A DNA stretch of 42,329 nt from Bacteroidales bacterium (GTDB taxonomy: Bacteria > Bacteroidota > Bacteroidia > Bacteroidales > Bacteroidaceae), in the NCBI GenBank assembly GCA_030531335.1, contig JAUNNV010000001.1, forward strand, positions 1-42,329, in the 5' to 3' direction. Positions 1 through 7,809 of the stretch are shown here, one piece after another. The notes under the pieces are model-generated. The model was not told the DNA's origin. It did no database searches and was given only the letters and a program-made list of their open reading frames with translations. The position numbers and the translations under genes were made by a program. Positions within the stretch are counted from its first letter, which is position 1. Every line of letters starts with the position of its first letter.

Positions 1-2
1 GT

Positions 3-623
3 AAGAGTCTTGCATGTAAGATTCGAGAACTCATTGACGCAAAGTCTTCATTTGCTGATTGGCTTAATAACCAGCGAGTCCGTGACCAGTTGAAACTGGA
101 CATCAAAATTTGCCTTGTAAAGAATGGTTATCCACCTCAGTACACTCCAGAGGTCTTCCGCAAAGTAATGGAACAGGTGGAGAATTTCAAGGAGAACGAG
201 CAAAACGATTATATCGAAAGAGGTTCGTCAATAGCAAAAATGTCGTTTTATTCTCCAAGGGAAGAAGATGCAAATCTAATGATGGCTGCAGAAGCCATCT
301 TCATCTATGGCAGCATTCCTGTTGACCTGCCCAACACGAAATACAATGAGTTGGCTAATGGCAAGTTGGATTTGGTTCTGATGTATGCCATAGGTAGTAG
401 TGCTCGCCAGAAAACGGAGACTGCAGGCAGAATTGCGTTGGGTATAAAAGAAGGTATGTTGAAGAACGAACAGATGATTGCATACAAGAGCATCAAATAC
501 CTGATGTTCCATTATTGGAGTAATCCTAAAGCTTATGCATTGATTAAAGAGCCAACTTTGGTTGATAAGAATTCTGTTCCATCAGACTATCTGCTCAGAC
601 AAGAGAAAGATGCAGTTAAGTAA
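3..623 (+). CDS. Type I restriction HsdR-like protein, C-terminal part, with unrecognised tail (partial)
   Basis: The frame is open from the window edge, so only the C-terminal 206 codons are seen. The first ~60 residues (ADWLNNQRVRDQLKLDIK, then NGYPPQYTPEVFRKVMEQVE) look like the C-terminal helical end of type I restriction HsdR subunits, the ATP-dependent translocase and nuclease of the restriction complex. Such proteins usually stop shortly after the VMEQVENF motif. Here the frame continues for about 140 residues (FYSPREEDANLMMAAEAIF, GRIALGIKEGMLKNEQM) that I do not recognise. The tail could be an extra domain or an in-frame fusion made by rearrangement. The stop lies a few bases before an insertion sequence, which therefore follows the gene and does not cut it. 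An internal TTG at 90 is not a credible start because the homology extends upstream of it. Confidence 0.6.
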   Translation, partial: KSLACKIRELIDAKSSFADWLNNQRVRDQLKLDIKICLVKNGYPPQYTPEVFRKVMEQVENFKENEQNDYIERGSSIAKMSFYSPREEDANLMMAAEAIFIYGSIPVDLPNTKYNELANGKLDLVLMYAIGSSARQKTETAGRIALGIKEGMLKNEQMIAYKSIKYLMFHYWSNPKAYALIKEPTLVDKNSVPSDYLLRQEKDAVK

Positions 624-629
624 TGATAA

Positions 630-648
630 AAAAATAACTTGGTACGAT
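630..648 (+). repeat. Left terminal inverted repeat of the insertion sequence
   Basis: Nineteen bases match the reverse complement of 2048-2066 exactly. Just inside, the two ends diverge (tttatgtacc on the left, atgttcc on the right). Confidence 0.8.
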
Positions 649-832
649 TTTATGTACCGTTCGTCTTAAATTGTAGTCCGTAAATATTAGTCTAAAAGGC
701 TCTCGGAAGGGCTTATGGAATACCATTTAATTTATGTAGGATTCAACATATAACTTATTGCTGATTAACTATTTATATTTTGTAATCTAAGGGAAAACTC
801 GTACATTTACAGTTGTGTTTCAAGCAGTTATA

Positions 833-2041
833 ATGGTTACAAATAATCCCTCAGATATATTTACCGAGATGGATCTGAAGTATATCGACAGCCTTGACGA
901 ACGCCAGAAGCGACATTACCTTGCAACCAGGGCGACAAGCCTTGGCAGGCGCGGTGTGTCCCTTGTGTCAAGGGCAATCGGTACTGACCGTAAAACGACA
1001 TACAGAGGCATCCATGAGTTGAAATCAGGCGAAGGCATTCCCGATGGTCACATACGTCATGAAGGTGGCGGAAGGACACCCATTATAGACAAGCATCCTG
1101 AGTATGTGGATGTATTCCATAAGATGGTTGATAATGGGATTGCCGGTCTTCCGCAGGATGAGGATGTAAGATGGCTCAAGAGCCCGCCTTCACAGATAAG
1201 CGGCAGGTTCAAGGACAAATATCATATCCACATCGGCATCTACATCGTAAAGCAACTTATTGGGCGTGACGGCTATAGGTTCCGCAAACCATTCAAGAGC
1301 CTTCCGATGAGGGAATGCAAGGATCGTGATGGGCAGTTCAACCATATCTTCGAGCTGAGGGAGCAATGTCCAATACAGCTTGGCATAGACACCAAGAAGA
1401 AGGAACAGGTTGGTAACTTCAGACGTGATGACGGGCGCGTTTGCAGCAAGGAGCGGATAAGGACCTTTGACCATGACTTCGGTTCCTTTGGTGGTGAACC
1501 CATCATACCACACGGAATCCTTGACATCAATCGCAATTCCGCATACATGACATTTGGTACCAGCCATGACACTTCTGAATTTGCTTGCGATTGCATTGCA
1601 GGAAACTGGGAATCAAGCTTAAGGCACATCTATCCAAATGCAAAGGGAATCCTGCTTCTCTGCGATGGGGGAGGATCCAGTTCTTCAAGGGGATGGCTCT
1701 TCAAGTGGGAACTGATTAAATTGGCAAAGAGGATAAAAGTGAACATACGTGAAGCTCACTATCCTCCATACTGCTCAAAATGGAATCCCATAGAACACAT
1801 GATTTTCTCGCAGATTACCAGAGTCTGGAAAGGCGAAATCCTCAATTCCGTAGAACTGGCAAGAGACCTTGCTGCAGGATGCAGGACAAAGACTGGACTT
1901 GCAGTTTTCAACTCTATTAACCGTAATGTATATGAGACAAACAAAGAACGCGTTAGCAATTATGAAGACGAGTGCAGAAAACATATCGTCTATGATGCTG
2001 TTTTGCCCAAATGGAACTACGTTGTCAAATGGGCTTGTTAG
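833..2041 (+). CDS. ISAzo13-like DDE transposase
   Basis: A transposase that would cut and join the ends of the surrounding element. The N-terminal ~90 residues contain a helix-turn-helix-like stretch (GRRGVSLVSRAIGTDRKTTYRGI) followed by a Gly-rich turn. The catalytic region carries the expected acidic triad: Asp in LGIDTKKKEQ (about residue 186), Asp in LLLCDGGGS (about 278) and Glu in KWNPIEH (about 321). This spacing and the Lys-rich stretch after the first Asp fit the ISAzo13/Rhodopirellula-type family. I chose the ATG at 833; a GTG at 815 would add six residues. About 402 aa, normal for the family, with no frameshift. Confidence 0.85.
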   Translation: MVTNNPSDIFTEMDLKYIDSLDERQKRHYLATRATSLGRRGVSLVSRAIGTDRKTTYRGIHELKSGEGIPDGHIRHEGGGRTPIIDKHPEYVDVFHKMVDNGIAGLPQDEDVRWLKSPPSQISGRFKDKYHIHIGIYIVKQLIGRDGYRFRKPFKSLPMRECKDRDGQFNHIFELREQCPIQLGIDTKKKEQVGNFRRDDGRVCSKERIRTFDHDFGSFGGEPIIPHGILDINRNSAYMTFGTSHDTSEFACDCIAGNWESSLRHIYPNAKGILLLCDGGGSSSSRGWLFKWELIKLAKRIKVNIREAHYPPYCSKWNPIEHMIFSQITRVWKGEILNSVELARDLAAGCRTKTGLAVFNSINRNVYETNKERVSNYEDECRKHIVYDAVLPKWNYVVKWAC

Positions 2042-2047
2042 GAACAT

Positions 2048-2066
2048 ATCGTACCAAGTTATTTTT
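2048..2066 (-). repeat. Right terminal inverted repeat of the insertion sequence
   Basis: Reverse complement of 630-648, seven bases after the transposase stop codon. Together the two copies bound the element. Confidence 0.8.
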
Positions 2067-2068
2067 TA

Positions 2069-2475
2069 ACCATTACTAAAAAGCTGTTTTGAAATGTTCC
2101 AATTAATCTTTTATGAAATCTTTCCAGCTGAAAAGTTCGTTTCTTTTCAGTCACAATGGAGCCCCATTGATTTCATCTTCCTCCTTCGCACCTCGGACAT
2201 TAAGTACCCTTTTCAATCGGCTGCTCTCGGCATAGTCCAAGCATGGTTCGACCAGCTCACCATCCGCTTGGCCTCTGCTCTCGATTGCACGATTGTTCAA
2301 ACAAGTTTGATGTCGCTCGGTTTGGCGTCGGTTGCTATTTCAAAACAGCTTCTAAAGGAAAATGTTTTTGTTGTGGTATCACAAAAATAGCATTCAATCA
2401 TCTGATTACCAAACAATCCAGAGGATTCCTTTGTTTTCTTTATGAATAATTCGAGTAAAAAAAAGCATTGTTTTT
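2069..2475. other. Non-coding stretch between the IS and the glycan cluster
   Basis: About 400 bases with no convincing gene. The only frames are short, overlap on both strands and have no recognisable product. Its visible content is the hairpin element at 2221-2283, described separately, and A/T-rich runs near 2390-2480. Confidence 0.5.
2221..2283. repeat. Hairpin element flanked by 9-bp direct repeats
   Basis: The 9-mer ctgctctcg occurs at 2221-2229 and again at 2275-2283. Between them is an imperfect inverted repeat: ccaagc + atggt (2237-2247) pairs with accat + gcttgg (2259-2271), with a two-base bulge and an 11-base loop. There is no T run, so it does not look like a terminator. It resembles a dispersed palindromic intergenic element, but I cannot test copy number from this window. 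Confidence 0.45.
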
Positions 2476-2507
2476 TTTGCTCCTGTTCGTCCAAATCATT
2501 ATATTCG
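2476..2507 (+). promoter_or_regulatory. Promoter for the heparinase-like/fucosidase cluster
   Basis: TTTG at 2476-2479, 20 nt, then TATATTCG at 2500-2507, one mismatch from the Bacteroidetes -7 consensus TAnnTTTG. This leaves an A/T-rich 5' leader of about 25 nt before the ATG at 2536. No comparable promoter is seen in the short gaps before the next two genes, suggesting one transcription unit. Confidence 0.6.
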
Positions 2508-2535
2508 CACCAAATTAATCGTTAAATTCTTTATC

Positions 2536-4458
2536 ATGAAAAGATTATTCTTGTGTTTGTATATTCTCATCGTCACAGCCTTGCAGTTGCAGGCCGTCGA
2601 GCAGCGCAACTTGTTGCAGAAGCAGTGTGCCGACGTGAATCAGTTGAAATCGTTGCTGGTGATGGACCAGAAGTGGGTGCCTTATCCTGCCTACGCCGAC
2701 CGTGCAGGGTGGGACAAGCTCCTGGGCGGTCTGAAAGACGAATACATCCGAAATGGCGAACGCTACCTGGACTATGAGTGGAAGGTTGTCAAGGCTACCG
2801 ACTATGTGGAGTACGAGCGTTCTGGCAACCGCACCATCATGGAAGGCCCCTACGGCTCCAACAACGCCGCCATTGCTGCCTTGCTGATGGCAGAGCTGGC
2901 CGAAGGGATGGGGCGTTTTGTGGAGCAGATTGCCAATGGCGTGTTCCACACTTGCGAGATGACCTCTTGGTCGCTTTCGGCCCATCTGGCCTCGCTCTCT
3001 CCCTCGCACCGTTCGTTGGGCGAGAAGGGCGACAACACGTTGGAGCTTACCCAAGGCGAGGTGTCGCAGCTGTTCTCCTGGATTTATTATTTCCTACATG
3101 CCGAAATCGACAAGGTGCAGCCCGAGATTACCAAACGCTTGCGCAGCGAGTTGCAATACCGTGAGCTGGATGCCTACATGGATCGTGAAGACCTTTGGTG
3201 GATGGGCTTGGGCGAATACAAGGGCACCCAGCTCAACAACTGGAATCCGTGGTGCAACAACAACGCCATCCTTTCGTTCATGCTGCTCGAGAACGACCCC
3301 GACAAGCTGGCCGAAGGGGTCTGGAAGTCGATGGTCAGTGTCGATCAGTACCTGAACTACGTACAGGGCGACGGCGGCATTGAGGAGGGACCCTCCTATT
3401 GGTGGCATGCGCCAGGCAAGCTCTACGACTATCTCCACGCCTTATACATGATTACCGATGGCAAAATCAATATCTTCAACGAACCCTTGGTGAAGTGGAT
3501 GGGCGAGTACATTGTCCGCTCGTATGTAGGCGATGGCTGGGTGGTCAACTTTGCCGATGCTTCCGCCAAGGGGGGGCGCGACGCGCTCGACCTGATCTAC
3601 CGCTACGGGGTGGCGGTGGGCAGCGACCTGATGCAGAGCTATGCCGTCGATCTGAACCAAGGCAAGCCCATGCCCATGACTTTCGGCACCGACGTGTCGC
3701 GCTCTTTGGAACGCCTCCGCTTCGCTCCGCAGATGTTGTCGCAGCAGCTCTCCTACAAGGCACCGGCCTACACCTGGTACCCCGAGACGCAGTTCTGCTA
3801 TCTCACCAACAAAAACGACTGGTTCGTGGCTTCCAAGGGTGGCTACAACGGCGAGAGCCACAACCACAACGATGTGGGTTCGTTCAATCTCTACATCGAC
3901 AAACTGCCTGTGTTCATCGATGCCGGCGTGGGCACCTACACCCGCCAGACCTTCAGCAGCGAACGCTACGACATCTGGACCATGCAGAGCCGTTACCACA
4001 ACCTGCCCGTCATCAATGGTGTGGCACAGTCGGACGGTCATGGCTTCCGTGCCCGCGATGCCAAGGCGGTGCCGGGCTCCTTCTCGGTCGATATAGCTGG
4101 CGCCTACAAGCCGGAGGCCAAGGTCGAGAAGTGGGTGCGTGCCTACAAGCTGGGCGCGTCGTCGCTCAAAATCACCGACACGTTCAAGCTGTCCGAGGCG
4201 GTGGCTCCTGCCGAAATCAATTTCATGACCTGGGGCAAGGTCGATGTGGCCAAGGCTGGTGTCGTGTCGCTCGACGTGCAGGGGCAGAAGGTCCAGCTGA
4301 AGTACGATGCCGGCGTGTTCGAGGCTCATGTCGAAACCATACCTCTTCCCGACACCCGCCTGTCGAGGGTGTGGGGTCCCGAAATCTATCGCATCACGCT
4401 GAAGGCCCGCAAGGCGGCGACAAACGGCAGCTACACTTACACCGTAACCAAACTCTGA
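2536..4458 (+). CDS. Heparinase II/III-like secreted polysaccharide lyase, paralogue 1
   Basis: A 640-aa secreted protein of the heparinase II/III superfamily, which cleaves uronate-containing polysaccharides by beta-elimination; the substrate cannot be read from sequence. Residues 1-20 are a Sec signal peptide (MKRLFLCLYILIVTALQLQA). An alpha-helical barrel follows, with conserved blocks KWVPYPAYADRAGWDK (~46-61), NNWNPWCNNN (~234-243) and EEGPSYW (~283-289). The C-terminal beta-sandwich begins near 430 and carries SHNHNDVGS (~441-449) and DAGVGTYTRQTF. The Asn, Tyr and His residues typical of this fold's active site are therefore present. First gene of a unit with a GH29 fucosidase and two paralogues. 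No SusC/SusD pair accompanies it. Confidence 0.85.
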   Translation: MKRLFLCLYILIVTALQLQAVEQRNLLQKQCADVNQLKSLLVMDQKWVPYPAYADRAGWDKLLGGLKDEYIRNGERYLDYEWKVVKATDYVEYERSGNRTIMEGPYGSNNAAIAALLMAELAEGMGRFVEQIANGVFHTCEMTSWSLSAHLASLSPSHRSLGEKGDNTLELTQGEVSQLFSWIYYFLHAEIDKVQPEITKRLRSELQYRELDAYMDREDLWWMGLGEYKGTQLNNWNPWCNNNAILSFMLLENDPDKLAEGVWKSMVSVDQYLNYVQGDGGIEEGPSYWWHAPGKLYDYLHALYMITDGKINIFNEPLVKWMGEYIVRSYVGDGWVVNFADASAKGGRDALDLIYRYGVAVGSDLMQSYAVDLNQGKPMPMTFGTDVSRSLERLRFAPQMLSQQLSYKAPAYTWYPETQFCYLTNKNDWFVASKGGYNGESHNHNDVGSFNLYIDKLPVFIDAGVGTYTRQTFSSERYDIWTMQSRYHNLPVINGVAQSDGHGFRARDAKAVPGSFSVDIAGAYKPEAKVEKWVRAYKLGASSLKITDTFKLSEAVAPAEINFMTWGKVDVAKAGVVSLDVQGQKVQLKYDAGVFEAHVETIPLPDTRLSRVWGPEIYRITLKARKAATNGSYTYTVTKL

Positions 4459-4459
4459 G

Positions 4460-5809
4460 ATGGTCATGAGGAAAGTCTTGTGCGGCCTGTTCCTGTCCTG
4501 CAGCCTCTGTATGGCAGCGTTTGCCCGGCAAACCGACAACAAGCCTGCCGTCGTGGAGCGTTTCATGGACATGGGGTTCGGCATGTTCATCCATTGGAGC
4601 GTCGATTCGCAGTTGGGGGCTGTCATCAGCCATTCGCTTTCGGGTGCGTCCGAGGACTATTGCCAACGCTTCTTCACGGAGCTGCCCTTGACGTTCAATC
4701 CCAAGAAGTTCGACCCCGATGCATGGGCGGTGTTGGCCCGGCTGGCGGGCATGAGGTACGTGGTGTTCACCACCAAGCATCATTCGGGCTTCTGCATGTT
4801 CGACACGCAAACCACGCCGTTCAACATCATGAACACTCCGTTCCATCGCGACATCACGCGCGAACTGGTCGATGCTTTCCGCCGACAAGGCATAGCCATC
4901 GGCTTCTACTTCTCGCCCGAGGATTTCTGGTTCTTCCATCGGCAGGGTGTGCCCATCGGTCGCTTGCAGCACGAGCAGCACTATCCGGTCAGCAACCCTG
5001 CGTTGATGGAGCACGACAAGCGGCAACTGAAGGAACTGCTCACCAACTACGGACAAGTCGATGTGCTTTTCTTCGACGGACCGGCCGAGGAGCTCAAGGA
5101 GTATGCGTGGTCGTTGCAGCCCGACCTGATGGTCACGCGCGGACAGATTTCCACCCCCGAGCAAACCACCCCGGGTGTTCCCATGCCCGGACCGTGGGAG
5201 GCTTGCTACACCATGGGCACCGACTGGCAGTACAAGCCCACCAACGACCCGCACAAGTCGGGCAAGGACATCATCAACATGCTTATCGAGATGCGCGCCA
5301 AGGGGGGCAACTTCCTGCTCAACGTGGGGCCGAAACCCGATGGCGAGCTGCAGATTGAGCAGGAGGCGCGGCTTCGCGAAGTGGCCTTGTGGAACTTTGC
5401 CAACACCGAGGCCATCCACGACATCCGTCCGTGGCACATCGTCCGCGAGGGCGACGTGTGGTTCACCCGCTCCAAGGACGGCACGGCCGTCTATGCCTTC
5501 GTCACCCGCACCGCGTGGAAGTATGGCGAGCGCAAGGAACTGGTGTTGCGCACGCTTCGTGGCAATGCCGGCACCAAGGTGTCGGTGCTGGGCTACGACA
5601 GCCGCCTGGTGGAATACCGGCAGGACTACGATGCCACGCTGCGTTGGGATGCCTCGCCACTGGGACTGGTCGTCAGTGCCGTCAATGGACAGCGTTTCTA
5701 CACCAACAACCTCTGGGACAACCCGGTGGTGCTGAAAATAGAGCATGTGGACTACCAGCCCATCAACGACAAGGCAAGCAAGCAATCGCAAATCGATGGT
5801 GCCAAATAA
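4460..5809 (+). CDS. Secreted alpha-L-fucosidase, GH29 family
   Basis: A retaining fucosidase expected to remove terminal alpha-L-fucose from glycans in the periplasm or outside the cell. The first ~20 residues form a signal peptide (core VLCGLFLSCSLCMAAFA). The TIM barrel shows family motifs: GMFIHWSV near residue 36, YVVFTTKHHSGF near 100, GFYFSPEDFW near 150 and DVLFFDGP, whose Asp (about 206) is the expected nucleophile. A smaller C-terminal beta domain follows GGNFLLNVGPKPDG. The start is one base after the stop of the preceding lyase gene, so the two are almost certainly co-transcribed; an ATG two codons on is equally possible. At 449 aa it is a compact member. Fucose next to lyases suggests a fucosylated, uronate-containing glycan (inference). 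Confidence 0.9.
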   Translation: MVMRKVLCGLFLSCSLCMAAFARQTDNKPAVVERFMDMGFGMFIHWSVDSQLGAVISHSLSGASEDYCQRFFTELPLTFNPKKFDPDAWAVLARLAGMRYVVFTTKHHSGFCMFDTQTTPFNIMNTPFHRDITRELVDAFRRQGIAIGFYFSPEDFWFFHRQGVPIGRLQHEQHYPVSNPALMEHDKRQLKELLTNYGQVDVLFFDGPAEELKEYAWSLQPDLMVTRGQISTPEQTTPGVPMPGPWEACYTMGTDWQYKPTNDPHKSGKDIINMLIEMRAKGGNFLLNVGPKPDGELQIEQEARLREVALWNFANTEAIHDIRPWHIVREGDVWFTRSKDGTAVYAFVTRTAWKYGERKELVLRTLRGNAGTKVSVLGYDSRLVEYRQDYDATLRWDASPLGLVVSAVNGQRFYTNNLWDNPVVLKIEHVDYQPINDKASKQSQIDGAK

Positions 5810-5841
5810 TCACCTATAACACCTACTAACAACAACCTACA

Positions 5842-7752
5842 ATGAAAAAACTGTTTCTTTTTGCCCTTTTGTTGGGCATGGCACTGCAAGGCAGTGCCTA
5901 CACCGAGCGTAACATTCTTCAGGCCAAGGCCACCGAGGCCCAGCTGAAGGATATGTTGATTACCAACCAGAAGTGGGTGTCTTATCCTGCCTACGCCGAC
6001 CGTGCCGGATGGGACAAGCTCACCGGCGACTGGAAGGCCCGTTATGTGGAGGCTGGCGAAAAGTATCTCGACTTCGCGTGGATTACCATCAAGGCTACCG
6101 ACTACCTGGAGTTCGAACGCACGGGCAACCGTATCATCATGGAGAATCCTTATTTCGAGAACCGTTCGGCTTTCTCGGCTTTGCTCATGGCCGAGTTGGC
6201 CGAGGGTAAGGGTCGCTTCATCGACCAGATCATCAATGGTGTGTTCTACTATTGCGAAATGACCACTTGGTCGCTCTCAGCCCACACCAGTGCCCAGAAG
6301 TCGCGCCGTTCGTTGCCTGCCTTGGGCGACGACGTGTTCGACCTCTTCGCCGGCGACATGGGCTCGCTCCTGTCCTGGACTTACTACTACCTGCACGACT
6401 CGTTCGACAAGGTCGATCCCGAAATCTCGCGTCGCCTGCGCTACGAACTGCAGCATCGCATCATCGATGCCTTCATGAAGGGTGGCTTTGGCTGGATGGC
6501 CGAGAACTATGTAGAGGGCAAGACCACCATCAACAACTGGAACCCCTGGTGCAACTTCAATGCGCTGGCTTGCTTCGCCCTGCTCGAGAACGACCGCGAC
6601 GCGCTGGCCAAGGAGGTCTATAAGTCGATGGTGTCCATCGACAAGTTCATCAACTACAGCAATGTCGATGGCGCTTGCGAGGAGGGACCGAGCTATTGGA
6701 ATGCGGCCGGCGGCAAGATGTACGACTACATCGAGCTGCTCTACAAGCTCACCGGCGGCAAGCTCAATGTCTATGACGACGTGCAGGTGAAGAACATGGG
6801 CGAGTACATCGCTCATTCGTATGCAGGCAATGGCTGGGTGGTCAACTTCGCCGATGCTCCTGCCCGTGGCGGTGGCGATCCTTCGCACATCTTCCGCTAC
6901 GGCAAGGCCGTCAACAGCCCCATCATGATGAGCCATGCCAACTACCTCAAGCAGACCAAGGGCGAGCCTCGGGCTGCCGGCAACGACATCACCCGCAACC
7001 TTGAGGCACTCTCCGTCCGCAGCGAATTCGCCCAGTACACCGTCGAGCGTACCACAGCTCCTTACAGCTGGTACCCACAGACGCAGTTCTGCTACATCCG
7101 CGACAAGGCCAACGACCTTATGCTGGCTGCCAAGGGCGGACACAATGCCGAGAGCCACAACCACAACGACGTGGGCACGTTCATCCTCTACAAGCATTCC
7201 GAACCAGTGTTCATCGATGCCGGTGTGGGCACTTACACCCGTCAGACCTTCGGGCCGGAGCGTTACACCATCTGGACCATGCAGACCGACTATCACAACA
7301 TCCCGCTCATCAACGGCGTGTCGCAGAAGGCCGGCCGTGAGTTCCGCGCCGCCAACGCACAGATGAAGGGTGCCAAGACCTTCTCCGTCGATATAGCCGG
7401 CGCTTATCCCGCCGAGGCCGACGTGAAGTCGTGGGTGCGCTCCTACAACCTGGGCAAGGGTGTGTTGCGCATCACCGACAAGTTCTCGCTCGGTAGTGCC
7501 AAGGCTGCCAACCAAATCGACTTCCTCTCCTGGGGAAAGGTGGAAGCTGCCGCTCCCGGCGTAGTGGTGGCCGAGGTGAACGGGCAGACCATGTCGCTCA
7601 TGTACGACAAGAACGCATTCGACTGCAAGGTGGAGAAAGTGGGAATCAACGACCCCAAGCTGGCAAACTCGTGGGGCAATGCGGTCTATCGCATCGCGCT
7701 GACGGCTAAGAAGCTCACCACCAGCGGCACCTACACCTTCTCCATCAAGTAA
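5842..7752 (+). CDS. Heparinase II/III-like secreted polysaccharide lyase, paralogue 2
   Basis: A 636-aa paralogue of the product of 2536-4458, with matching domain order: signal peptide MKKLFLFALLLGMALQGSAY, helical barrel with KWVSYPAYADRAGWDK, NNWNPWCNFNA and EEGPSYWN, then a beta-sandwich with SHNHNDVGT (~438-446) and DAGVGTYTRQTF. All motifs linked to catalysis are kept, so it is probably active. Differences are spread through the barrel loops (for example GGFGWMAENYVEGKTT in place of EDLWWMGLGEYKGTQ), which suggests altered substrate or linkage preference. It follows the fucosidase by 32 nt with no promoter in the gap. Codon use is strongly GC-ending, as in its neighbours. Confidence 0.85.
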   Translation: MKKLFLFALLLGMALQGSAYTERNILQAKATEAQLKDMLITNQKWVSYPAYADRAGWDKLTGDWKARYVEAGEKYLDFAWITIKATDYLEFERTGNRIIMENPYFENRSAFSALLMAELAEGKGRFIDQIINGVFYYCEMTTWSLSAHTSAQKSRRSLPALGDDVFDLFAGDMGSLLSWTYYYLHDSFDKVDPEISRRLRYELQHRIIDAFMKGGFGWMAENYVEGKTTINNWNPWCNFNALACFALLENDRDALAKEVYKSMVSIDKFINYSNVDGACEEGPSYWNAAGGKMYDYIELLYKLTGGKLNVYDDVQVKNMGEYIAHSYAGNGWVVNFADAPARGGGDPSHIFRYGKAVNSPIMMSHANYLKQTKGEPRAAGNDITRNLEALSVRSEFAQYTVERTTAPYSWYPQTQFCYIRDKANDLMLAAKGGHNAESHNHNDVGTFILYKHSEPVFIDAGVGTYTRQTFGPERYTIWTMQTDYHNIPLINGVSQKAGREFRAANAQMKGAKTFSVDIAGAYPAEADVKSWVRSYNLGKGVLRITDKFSLGSAKAANQIDFLSWGKVEAAAPGVVVAEVNGQTMSLMYDKNAFDCKVEKVGINDPKLANSWGNAVYRIALTAKKLTTSGTYTFSIK

Positions 7753-7767
7753 TCGCCTGGATTTTCC

Positions 7768-7785
7768 AGCACCTCTGTGCTTTTT
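7768..7785 (+). terminator. Small hairpin with T run between paralogues 2 and 3
   Basis: agcac (7768-7772), loop ctct, gtgct (7777-7781), then a T run and a second one in agatttttag. It is too short to be a strong terminator but could lower expression of the third lyase relative to the second. The GTG at 7777 inside this hairpin is in frame with the next gene but is an unlikely start. Confidence 0.35.
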
Positions 7786-7809
7786 AGATTTTTAGATTTC
7801 CCGACTCAC

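Larger units (their letters stand above)
628..2068 (+). mobile_element. Insertion sequence, ISAzo13-type, about 1.44 kb
   Basis: One transposase gene lies between matching inverted ends: aaaaataacttggtacgat at 630-648 and its reverse complement at 2048-2066. Both are flanked by taa (627-629 and 2067-2069), a possible 3-bp target duplication, although A/T runs at the edges make the exact boundary uncertain by a base or two. The element looks complete and the transposase frame is intact, so it could still be active. It sits between the restriction gene and the glycan cluster. Confidence 0.8.

Noticed and set aside
2094-2390. 98-codon frame after the insertion sequence
   Set aside because: Its product resembles nothing known, it covers the hairpin element, and competing frames exist on both strands.
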